Origin: Hydractinia symbiolongicarpus
Taxonomy: Eukaryota > Cnidaria > Hydrozoa > Anthoathecata > Hydractiniidae
Assembly: GCF_029227915.1 (NCBI RefSeq)
Contig: NC_079875.1
Location: 5,642,001 to 5,706,000 of the forward strand
Reading direction: 5' to 3'
DNA length: 64,000 bases
The stretch's first letter is position 1. Each line of letters begins with the position of its first letter. Both the position numbers and the translations under genes were made by a program. The notes under the pieces were generated by a model. That model was not told the origin of the DNA and did not search any database. It saw only the letters and a list, made by a program, of their open reading frames with translations. Positions 23,954 to 35,200 of the stretch are shown piece by piece.

Positions 23954-26900
23954 TTATGCAGTTTTCGCTTGCTGCTCAACCATTTCAACAGCTTGTTTAT
24001 TAACTTTTCTCAACACTTCTAGAAATTTTCCAATAGTGCACCCTCTCGTGCTCAAAAGTTGTACTAAATAAAATGTAGGAGAATAAGAATTATTCTGTTT
24101 GACTGCTTGTTGACAATTCGGAATTAGTCGGTGCATGTTAAAATAGTCTGCCACGTCTTTCCAATCTGGCAATGACACATAAGGTTGAAATTGAAGTTTT
24201 TGTGCAAGTTGATCGAGCTGATCCTCTGTTAAATTACAAATGTGATCTACATCAGAAAAAGTTTTTAAAACATTTAAAGCTGCTTTTGGTATTTTTTTTG
24301 CTTTGAAGCATTCCTTAAGGTCTTCTATGCTTCTTTCACCCTCCTCTGACAAGACTAATGTCCGCAAAAACGTCAGTGCGGGGCTCCCACCACCGGCCCT
24401 GTGCAATTGTAACTGCACCATTTCCTCCAGCGTAAAGTCACAGGCTCGTGCAACCGCGTCTACATTGCATGGTGGAAGGGCGGAGTCTAACTTTTTGCAC
24501 AATTCGGTAAATTTTAAATCTAAATAAAATAACGAAGTTTGTGCAGAAGTAGCTTGTAATTAAAATATATTTGGGAAAAACAAAAACAAAACTACAAACA
24601 ATTAAACAAACACAAACAAAAAGACGTAAGCAAACAAACAAAAAGAAAAACAAACAAACATATAAAGTGGTATAAAAAGTGCTATAAATCTAGGGTTAGA
24701 AATAATGAGTGGATAGAGGGCTGCTAGTATCCAACATGCTGTAAATCTAGCAACAAACAGATGATCCTCTTGGATTCGCTATATAACTTAACAGAAGAAT
24801 TGATGCAGATTATGTACAAGTAGACAATGGCTGACTATGAGTGGGAGATTTAAGTTCCAAAGAATTTGCTGTGACTGAGATTACGCAAGTTAAGTTCGAT
24901 GACGAGTGAGACTAAAAACCCATTTCTTTGTTGTCATTTTTCTAATTATTGAGAGTATTTAGAAAGATAAATACATGACTGAAATTTAAAGTACGATAAC
25001 ATCTGACGTTTTTCTTTTTTTCAATTCGAATTTAAACCATACATAATTAATCACAAAAAAATTTACATAGTTTGGCTAAACGCGAAATTTAAATAAAATT
25101 AAAAATGTGTTATCCGCAAAATTATTGACATAAATGATATTATAATTCTTACCATCTAATGGTTTGTTAAAAAAATCTGCATCTTTCGATTGGCGTTTCT
25201 TGGCAGGAGTCTCCTCAAGGGGGGTCGTCTCTATAAATGAAAATAAAAAATATGAAGGAAAAGGATGTAAAACAACTAACCATTAGATCTCTGTCTAATT
25301 TATAAGAAGTTAGAAAAAAAATCAGGAGGTAGTAAAAAGTTGGAGCTCGTAAAAGCTGTTTTTCTGTTATTGAAGTAAAAAAAAAGGTTAGAAAATTTGA
25401 GCACGTCTAAAAAGTTTGAAAACAAAAAATTGAAGTTGAAAAGTTTACAATACTTTCTGGCTCCACTATCATTCTTTTTTACCATCCAAATTATATTATC
25501 AATTTAAAATTATTGTGTAACACACCTTTATTCATTAGGAGAAAACAAGTTTGACTAGATAGCGAAAAGATTAAACTAGTTTACACATAAGAAAACATAG
25601 TTGAATAATATTTGCTGTGCTATGGCAATTACATTTGTGCATGGTGAAAAAGCGTCAAATGTCAATAAACAAAAATTTTCTAAAAACGAAACTTACTAAT
25701 TTTAATGTTTTTTTATATCAGATGTGTTATAATGCGAACAAAAATAATTCTCATCAAATAAAACACAAAATAAAAAGTAACAGCAAACATAACAAAAAGA
25801 AATACTAAACCAAGAAAAAATAAGAATATAAGGCCATGTTAAAAGTTTATTTTTTTTGTTTAGTCTAAACGCATACAAAATACGCATTTCTAAATTTTAT
25901 TCTATTTTTAGTGCATTTTCCTAACAGCAAACACAACAAAAAGAAACTAACCATCCACTACTACTGTTCCATTTGAACTGATTTTGCAAGGATCCATGTT
26001 TCCTACATTTGTTTTATTATGAGCAGGTTTGTATTCTTTTGGTTTTCCGTGAGTCGAACTTCGTGGTTTAGACTTCATATAGTCCTCATTTGAAGGCTTG
26101 ACAGTTTCATAATGTGAATGCGTTCCTACAAAGAAGTATGAAATAAAATTAAACAAGAAACAGAAATATTATTTGGTCTGACTTGGTTTGTTTTGGTTAT
26201 TTAATGGCTTGACAGTAGCCTCGTCCAAAAACACTTAACCAAAAAAAAAAATAATATAAGGCCATGTTAAAAGTTTATTTTTTTTGTTTAGTCTAAACAC
26301 ATCCAAAATACTTAGGGCATTTTTAAACTGTATTCTATTTTTAGAGCATTTTCCTTTCATTTCTTTAAACTGTACTTTCCAACAAACTTAATTCTGTATC
26401 TTTTAAAACGAAAAACAAAAGTAGGTAGTACTTCTACTTAAACAGCTCTATTTAATTCCTGATTTATACCCACATTCAAGTTTCAGGCTATAACAACTAC
26501 ATGGAAAAACATTTTGTCCAAGAATTTTGCATAAAGACATTTTTGTAGTTAATTTTCGTACATATTCAAAAAACTGATTTTATCATACAGCAGAATTTTT
26601 TAAAAAGTGAATTTTAGTCAGCAGTTGAGAGATCTTAAACTTCACTGAAATAAAATTTGCAGTTTTAAAACTCTGGTATTTTGGAAGATTTGATTGCAGT
26701 TGTTTTTTTTTTAACAAAATTTTAGACAATCAAGTTTTGAAAGCCAATAATGGATTTAGAAAAGGTTATAAAATCAAAAAAGTATATCTTATTGCAAAGT
26801 AAATTGGTTTAGTAACTAACTCAGTAAACTAGCAAACTGTGTGTGATGATTGTGTGCTTCCCTGCTTGTTTGTAACAATTAAATGTAAGAAAAAAACAAA

Positions 26901-29630
26901 GTACATTATCTTTTGAAGTAAAGAAACCAGTCCATGTAAATCCGTAAAATTTAAAATCTATTTAAATTTTTAAAATCTTTCTTTATTCCCCAAAATAAAG
27001 AAATTTCTGCAAAATGTCAACATTTTTCCATTCCCGGAATTGAATCCAAAACATAAAAAAAACACAATTTGTTTAAGGTGAGATATAGCTTTTGATATAT
27101 TTATTTTATCCAAACATACCTGGTTCAAGAAGAGGTAAAGAATCGTTGACGTTGTCTGTTGAAGATTCAACCTCATCTCTCGAAGTTTCAACCCAACTGA
27201 AAAAAAAGAATGGTCACAATAATAACTGTTTCACAAGAAATTTTACTAACTATAACAGAGATTCACCTGAATCTAAAGCTTATCTATTTTTAATTATTAT
27301 TAATTACTGCTGTTAACCTAATTGTAGGAAGGGGGAGAGAGAGGGGGAAGGGCGATCATCAAATGTACGAAAAATCACTTAAAACAGAGATATGTACTAT
27401 CAGAGTTGCCACTCTTTTTTAAGAGTAGAATTTCAGAAGATTTGGGGACGCTTGATGATAATTTTGAACCTTTTTTGAGAAGATGACAGCATTTTCGGAA
27501 AAACATGAGGAGATTTGGGGACATTTTCACATTTCTCCTCATTTATTCGATGAGATTTAGAGGTTAAGTTGTGATGTAGCATTTCTATGCATTTTGAAAA
27601 AAAAATGCAACAGGTTGTAAAACTAAAATTAAGGAGATCTGTGAATGAAGTTGTTAAAAAATTTACTTTTAGAAAAGATTTGAGGAGTTTTGATGACACT
27701 TTTTGAAATTGAGGAGAATTGAGGTGTTTCGAGGAGAGTTGACTATTTATTGGTCTTGTGCATGGTTGAATCTTTTATTTGATCTACCTTATTCTATGAA
27801 ATGAACGATTTCCAAACCGCCTTGTAATAGAGGAGACCGCTTCGCTACCATGGATTCAACTGTTGCTGTAATTTTTGCTGTGTGTGATATGGCATATCCT
27901 GAAATTCGCGTTAAAAGTATTTTTAAAAACAACCTTGCTCAACCGCATAATTAAATGCCTTTTTCAAAATAAGTTCATTGAACCGCGTTAATTTCAAGAC
28001 CGTTAATTTTATTTGCGTTAATTTCTTGACTTGTTAATTTCATGGAGTAAGGTAAGCTGATCCCTGCAACCTTAACTTACTTAAATTTTGCAAACATGTT
28101 GATAATAATTAACAAAATAAAATATTTTTCACAAACCTTTTGTAAATCAATTTGACATTGTAATCAGTAATGAAGTTGTGTATTGCTTTTATTGCAGCAT
28201 GATTTTCTGAAATTTCTGTTGGAAAATTCAATAAGACCAAACATATTTTTTTAAATTGTCCTTTCATATCTTCCAAAGATTTCTTCAGCTCACTATTGGG
28301 TTGCTCATTCGGTAAGTTTGCATATCCAGGAGGTCGGTGATCTCTGTCCATAACAGTTAGTGCAACATTATCCTCCAAAGTTAAGTTTTGAATTTCATAC
28401 TTGCCTTGATTTTTACTATTCCAATCTACGACAACAAAATAGTACACAGGCTCCATCATTAGACCACAGCAAAATTTGTAGTCATCATGTGGACACTCCT
28501 CATATGAACAAAAGTTATAGTGGTGAAGAAAATACTTATCATAACTCCTCATCATTTCTAGAACATCCTTCCAAGATAATTTTGGGCAAGTTTTAAAAAT
28601 ACCACTCCAACTGGATACAGTAACTGTTCTATCTTTTACATTTTTCTTTTTGCATATGTTCCAGATTGAATTAAATTGAGAGAAAAAGATTCGAAGGGAA
28701 CTTCCAATACCACAAAACGAAAGGTAGGACCACCAATTGCTGTGAATCTTGTGACAATCATCATATCGTTTCTTGTATGTTTTACGATATCCATCAGAAA
28801 AATTAACAATCAACTTTCGGAAATTAACAAAAACACCAACAATAAATAGAAGTAATGCTGAAAGAATTGGACCCCAAAACTTTGATGTAGCCATGAAATT
28901 GCCTTTAATAGAATCTATAAATAAAGAAAATAAGAATATATAACATTTTTACAGCAAAAGTAATAATGATTATGCAGAGTAAAACTGAATGTAATACAGC
29001 GAACAATGCTTCATGTCCTGCCTCCCTTGGTTAGTTGTTCAGTTTCAAATCTTGCACATTATAGATAGGTTGCAGGCTGGTCAATTATTTTCCATCCCAA
29101 TCACCTACCCCCTACCTTTCTTTCTCTCTTAGGGATGCGAATTTCTCAAATTTGCTTAGTAGATATACAGATATTATTTTCACACACTCGGCTGTCAACT
29201 CAGTGTATTTGAATAAGCCAATGGTACAGTTGGAAATATGCCTAAACTCGTAAAAGTTTATAACAACTGCAGCACCAAAAAATAGGCCTATTGTGAACCT
29301 TATGTTCAATTGACATAACAAAAAACACAAGCATTACATATTATATAAAGAACCATTAATTATATATTAAATATTATATATTATATATTAAAGTTTAAAA
29401 GGTTTCATGAGTAATACTTCAAACAGATGCAGGAATTTTTCAGTGGCAAGAATACTAAAAGCTTGGAATTAAAAGTCACCTTTGTCACCTTCTTGAATTT
29501 GTGGGGTTGTCGTGCTTGTGCTTTGTGTATTGTTTGTGTTGACCAGTTCTTTTGATGACATGTCCACAGGGAACCCATTTGTTATACATATTCCATTGAA
29601 AAAAAAAATAAATAATACTAACCAAATCAT
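23954..29630 (-). CDS. Receptor A: signal peptide, short stalk, one TM, juxtamembrane domain, tandem death-fold domains
   Basis: Not a family I recognise as a whole. Six exons join in frame (607 residues): 29630-29480, 28914-28137, 27196-27120, 26125-25952, 25230-25153, 24519-23954. Exon 1 encodes a signal peptide (MIWLVLFIFFFNGICITNG) and a Ser/Thr-rich stalk. Exon 2 gives a membrane span (WGPILSALLLFIVGVFVNF, about residues 62-80) and a Cys/Trp/Tyr-rich domain of about 235 residues. Exons 3-5 form a hydrophilic, basic linker (TPAKKRQSKD). Exon 6 encodes two internally similar helical modules of death-domain type. Each holds a Ser-Pro followed by a Leu-rich helix (SPALTFLRTLV; SPTFYLVQLLSTRGCTIGKF), and the second has LPDWKDVADYF. 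Topology predicts a type I receptor signalling through death-fold contacts. Receptor B is its tandem paralogue. Confidence 0.75.
24565..24662. repeat. (AAAC)n-like low-complexity tract
   Basis: Run of aaacaaacaaa variants in receptor A intron 5. It produces a spurious Phe/Val/Cys-rich reading frame on the minus strand. Confidence 0.7.
25808..25922. repeat. Duplicated intron segment, copy 1
   Basis: Shares about 100 bp (aggccatgttaaaagttt, then tttgtttagtctaaac, then ctatttttag-gcattttcc) with 26238-26354. The two copies flank receptor A exon 4 on either side, which suggests a local duplication around that exon or two insertions of one short element. Confidence 0.7.
26238..26354. repeat. Duplicated intron segment, copy 2
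   Basis: Same orientation as copy 1 at 25808-25922, with several substitutions and an altered middle part. Lies in the intron between receptor A exons 3 and 4. Confidence 0.7.
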
Positions 29631-29940
29631 CTTAGTAGTAAAATCTAAAATGAAAAATTAATATTTATAAAAATATTTTAATCTTATTTTCCTAAAAAAT
29701 GTGAATTCTCAGAGCAGAAAAAGACGCATACACTAAAAACAATCTCATTTGCAAAAAAAAACAACAACAGAAAATGACTCTGATACGTGTTTGTGGCTGG
29801 AAAACCTATAACTCTCCTAAAAAAAACTGACACCAAAGTTGACAATAAAATTAAAAAATCTACAGATTAATATTATTGTTAAATTAAACAAGGATTAAAT
29901 GATTCAAAAAAAAAATATTAAATCTGTATATTCGTGAAAA

Positions 29941-30194
29941 CAGGATTCGAATTAGCAATTTGCGAATCGAAACGTCATCTTTGCAAGTTAAACTACGAAG
30001 AGAAGGGTATAATAGCGAATTCCATTTTTGCATAATCATTTCATTACTTCTTTTTATAACACAAAAAATTAACCATTAACAAGGCATGAGTAAAAAGTGG
30101 CCTACAGTGCTCCTGGACCACAGCTACAAAAAAGTGTTCTTCTCTACATTAGAAAAATTTTGCGAAACTGACTTTATTTATAATTCAAATTCTG
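29941..30194. mobile_element. Short MITE of the CAGG...CCTG family
   Basis: Ends CAGGATTCGAATTAG and TAATTCAAATTCTG are imperfect inverted repeats matching those of 3615-4459. The interior tggcctacagtgctcc-tg-accacagctaca matches the copy at 10.2 kb. It is flanked by A-rich sequence on both sides (GAAAA / AAAAA), a possible 5-bp duplication. Confidence 0.65.
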
Positions 30195-30502
30195 AAAAAT
30201 ATTTAATATAAAATATTCATAAAAACTAAACCGAACATACAAATGTAGACACAAATGTTCAATAATTATGCTTTCTTCTTGTTCTAGTTTTTAAAAGTTT
30301 TAAAGTTTTAATACAAACTGTCTTGTCTATCTATACTGGGAAATGCTATCTGAGGTCAAAAGTATAGACTAAGCTTGGAAGGTCGATAGGCTGACAGAGG
30401 GCAATATTTCTCACAAGAGATAGATAAAACAGTTTATATTGTATTTATAACTGATAGCTGTTTTGTTTGGGTTTGTAGAAATAGAGTTATTATCTAAAAA
30501 TT

Positions 30503-30683
30503 CAGGCCTTTTTAGAAGAGGCTTGCAAAGCACGCGCACACCTTTACACACACACAAAATGGCTTAGGCGTGCTATTGATAGCACCTGCAAAATGACAAA
30601 TTTTATAAGAAGTTAACCAGAGCAGCACTTACTTAGGCGTGCTTTTTACCACACACATACGAAAAATTCCCTAAAAAGGCCTG
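30503..30683. mobile_element. MITE with 13-bp perfect TIRs
   Basis: CAGGCCTTTTTAG at the left and CTAAAAAGGCCTG at the right are perfect inverse complements, 181 bp end to end. The interior has two direct copies of cttaggcgtgct. No target duplication is obvious. Lies between receptor A and the last exon of receptor B. Confidence 0.7.
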
Positions 30684-32277
30684 AAGATTTTCATGTGACA
30701 ATGTTTTAAAAACCAGGTTCTGATAAAGAAAGAAAAACGTTCAATTACATGTACTTCAAAGAGAAAACAATCGTCCAAAGAATCATGTGTAGAATTTTTT
30801 TTAATTTTTCTTGTACTACGGTTTATTACACGCCATTTTGCTTATTGTGCATTGTGCTTATGGATGTTTATATCAGAAAACCAGTATTTATGTGTGCACC
30901 ATCAAACATGGATTTAAAATTATCAACATTTCTTGATGATGAAATGGATATAGTGTTTGCAAAGGACGTTTTTACCACAGTTGTTTGAACTGATTACATT
31001 ATGGTTGCTAGATGGTTAAAAGTTATGCTGTGATGTATAAAGCCTATAGTTAGGCTTTTTAGCCAATCATCACTGAGGATTGCTCATATAAACCGGTTGA
31101 AAATAGCTATCAGTTAATAAAGTCAAATATCAACTATAAAAGTTATATAAAACTAAAATTATACAAGATTAAATGGGCTTTAATTGAATTCAATAAAATA
31201 TAACATTGGCTGTATTAGTATTTTTACTCTCGAAATGGCTATACACAGCTTAATTTTGAATATCCACAGAGTAAGTTTATATGCTCATGTAGGAAACCCA
31301 TGGGCCAACTAGTATAATAATAGTATTATTAACCCTGGTGCTTAATCAGGTTATTATGGTAGGTAGAGAAAATTTAAAAATCCCTGTAATAACAAACTGC
31401 AATTCAAAAAATAAAAATAATTATGCGTTTTGCTTGATTATTTACAATGTTTTATATAATTTGTGTACATTAAAAAAATGTTGTGCTTTGTACAGACATG
31501 CATAACAAAATAAATGGTATACAAAATCAAAACAAAATACGTAATAATATACATTGTTCTTTTAAGCTCTTTATTTTTGGATCGCAGTAGTAGATATAAT
31601 TCAACCAATAACCAATGTGGATGTAACAAGTATTTGACCAAAACAAGGCTTTACCACTACAAATTAGCACCTGAAGAATATATATCAAGAGCAATGTCAC
31701 TTCAAGTAAAAAAGCATAAAAATCATTTGTTTTCTTTTGAGATATATATACTTGGCAAATCTTATCAGGCACTATTAAATAAAAACAATGAATTCCATCA
31801 CAACAATAAAATATCTAACAAACATTACATGAAGATGTTACAAAGAGCAGTTTTACTCCTCATTTGTTCTTTATATTTGTTTTTGTCAGTCAACCCTGTC
31901 TAAATGTGCATAATCAAGATTTCATAACATCCTCTTCAACAGGAAACACCAAAGGATTTTATGAACGCAGATAAATTCTATTTGTACACACCTAGTTCAC
32001 ATTAAAACCAAATAGCTGGGAAATCAGACAATATTATTGCAGACAGTTGTAAACAATCAACCAGAGCAAGTAAAATAAAGTGGAAGGAACTTTTTTCAGA
32101 AAAAGAATCACACAAATTTCTGAATTTCACAGTTCCTTTTTCCAGTTCTCTTTCTGAAAATCGTTACTTTCAAAATACTAGCAAGAGCATCAAACTTATT
32201 CTTTTCTCCAAAATGAGAGCCAAATGGGAATAAAAGGAGTGGTCATTTAGAATAAAAGACTTCAAATAGAAAGTAGA
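30684..32277. other. Intergenic between receptors A and B
   Basis: No exon with family support. Two plus-strand ORFs (30749-30988 and 31514-31903) have no motif, no splice partners and AT-driven composition; I do not call them genes. A terminal exon of receptor B could hide here, because the donor-like sequence at 32285-32280 (GTATGT) is well formed. Confidence 0.45.
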
Positions 32278-35200
32278 CTACATACCTTTTTGAGATAAGA
32301 AATTATTGATGACAGCTTCAATTACATCGTTTCTGCCCAAAAAAGTCAACACTGCTTGAATTCTCCACCAAACAACTTCATCCTTCTTTGTTGTGATAAT
32401 CCATTGTTCCAGAGTTGCCAGTATTCTTTCAACAACATTATTCGGTTTATTTAGAAAGTAATTTTGTATTGTCCCATAAGGAACCAAGAAATGTAGAACG
32501 TATCTACCTTCGTAACCACTTTTGTCTGCAATAGTATGGAAAACGGTAGAACGGCCTTTTCGAGTATGAAAATCAATATTTGAGTTGCTAGTATCTATGA
32601 ATGAACAGAAGATTATTGTCAACATAAAATTGTAACAAAGATGATCATTTATTTATGGATGTTACTTCTCCAATAATTGTTGCAAATATAGTCTAACTTA
32701 AACTTCTAATTCTTTTAATTCTCATTTTTATTCAATTATTCAATATATTTTTGCTCCTTTAAAGAGAGGGTATATAACAGGATGTACAGTTTTAAGATAT
32801 ATGTGAACCTGATTACTTGACGCAAGTAAAAAAGGAGAATAAAACAACACTAAAATAACCATTTCTGTTTATTTGGGTGGTTGAGGAATGAATTAAGTGA
32901 TATGGTATACCGCTAGTTGTTTTTTTACTTTGGCTGTGCAAATCTGCTTGTTTAAAGTTTAGAGGCCTTGTAATATTATAAGGAATTGTACTAAGATATT
33001 TAAATTAACAGTTTAAAATTTCTCTAAAAACATGAACCAACACTAGAAGAAAAATATTTTTTTAGTATTCTAATGATCCCCTAAAGCTGTGAATAAAATC
33101 GCAAATAAAATTGATTTTTATATCCACATATGAAACTATTAATTTCAAGAAATTTGAAAACTAAAATTATCCTATTAAAAATATACAGGCTTCAAGACAT
33201 GTGCCACGGCTACCTTTTAGCCATTGGTTAACCTAACACCAACTAATAGTTGCAGACCTTTTAATGATCAATTTTTTTGAGCTTAATTTGAGCATAAACC
33301 AAAAAATAATTAATTGTAGCTCTAAAAACTTAGAAACTGAATATGGAAGTCCTAAAATCTAATTGACAATGTTTTGTCATTAGATACCTTATTGGTATAA
33401 AATGCGGTGCGTATAAATTTTAGCACTTTTTCGCGCATGCAAATGGTATGTGTGCCAAAATTAGTATGCGCGAAATCGTGACAAAAGTAGGGTGCGCCAA
33501 ATTTGGTATGCCCTAAATATCTTCAAAAGAAAACTTTGTATTTTTTTTTAATTTAATCAAGATGCCTGCTTTAGGTTTATTCAATAAAATACTGTAAGAA
33601 AAAAAAAGTGCTGTCAATAATAATAAAAAACCTTTTAAGGTGTTATTTAAAAAAACAATTAGTTTATTATTTATTATTTTTTTCACTTAATCCTCCACAG
33701 GGAACTTATTGGAGGGTGAGGCATACTTTCAAAGTTAATTCAAAAGAAAGGGGCTTATATAAAGGTAAAGGTTTACTTAATGAATTATAATATATTATAA
33801 TTCATTAAGTACGATATAGCCTTTATCATACCAATGCTGTTAAAAGGGCTTTTATTAATTTCATTCTCTTCAATCTCGTAAACCAATCCAACGTTTTTGA
33901 AGGCCACATTAACTGAATTAAGCAAGTCTTTTGTTGAGCAGTTATTTTCGAAGGCTTTACTGCAAACACATTCAAGGATAGGATTCTCTGTTCGGAAAGT
34001 TGTACCAAATATCCTTCCTACTTTAGCATCCATTAAGCCCAAGTGATATGCAAACTCTTGTCTTAACCCATTAGCTTGTACTGCATTCTCCATAAACCAT
34101 TTGTCTGTTAAGTATGCTATCATGCACTTTCGTATATGTTCTATAACAGATGCCACTGTAATTATTTTTCCCATATCAACAGATATAAGCGTATTATCAA
34201 CTGCATACACTGCATTTGGAGAAGAACTGAAAAACATGTCTTGATCTTAAGGTATATCAGAGAACCGATAAAAAAATTAAGAATAATTATTGACTCAGTC
34301 ATAAATACTTTTACCATCTGGAAGCTGCTTTGGTGATTCCAATTTGCTAACAGAAGTATTGTCCGTTGCTAAAATATAAACAAAAAAACATGCACTTTTG
34401 TATATAATCTATAACAGATGCGACTGTAATTCTTCTTCCCATATCAACAGATAAGCGTATTATCAACTGCGTACACTGCATTTGGAGAAGAACTAAAAAA
34501 CATATCTTGAGCTTAAGGTATGGCACGGAACCAATGAAAAAATTAACAATAATTATTGACTCAGTCACAAATAATTTTACCATCTGGAAGCTGCTTTAGT
34601 GATTCCAATTTGCTAACAGAAGTATTGTTCGTTGCTAAAATATAAACAAAAAACATGCACTTTTGTATATGATCTATAACAGATGCGACTGTAATTCTTC
34701 TTCCCATATCAACAGATAAGCGTATTATCAACTGCGTACAGTGCATTTGGAGAAAAACTGAAAAATATGTCCTCATCTTAAGGTATGGCACAGAACCGAT
34801 AAAAAAATTAAGAATAATTATTGACTCAGTCATAAATACTTTTACCATCTGGAAGCTGCTTTGGTGATTCCAATTTCCTAACAGAAGTATTGTCCGTTGC
34901 TAAAACATAAACAAAAAAACATGCACTTTTGTATATAATCTATAACAGATGCGACTGTAATTCCTCTTCCCATATCAACAGATATAAGCGTATTATCAGC
35001 TGCGTACACTGCATTTGGAGAAGAACTGAAAAACATGTCTTGATCTTAAGGTATGGCAAAGAACCGATAAAAAATTAAGAATAATTATTGACTCAGTCAT
35101 AAATACTTTTACCATCTGGAAGCTGCTTTGGTGATTCCAATTTGCTAACAGAAGTATTGTCCGTTGCTAAAATATAAACAAAAAAACATGCACTTTTGTA

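Noticed and set aside
31514-31903. 129-residue plus-strand ORF with hydrophobic ends
   Set aside because: Hydrophobic ends come from T-rich stretches; no family resemblance, no start context and no splice support.
32280-32285. GTATGT donor at the end of the last receptor B exon
   Set aside because: No convincing following exon was found in 29.7-32.3 kb, so I ended the CDS at the adjacent in-frame TAG while noting the alternative.
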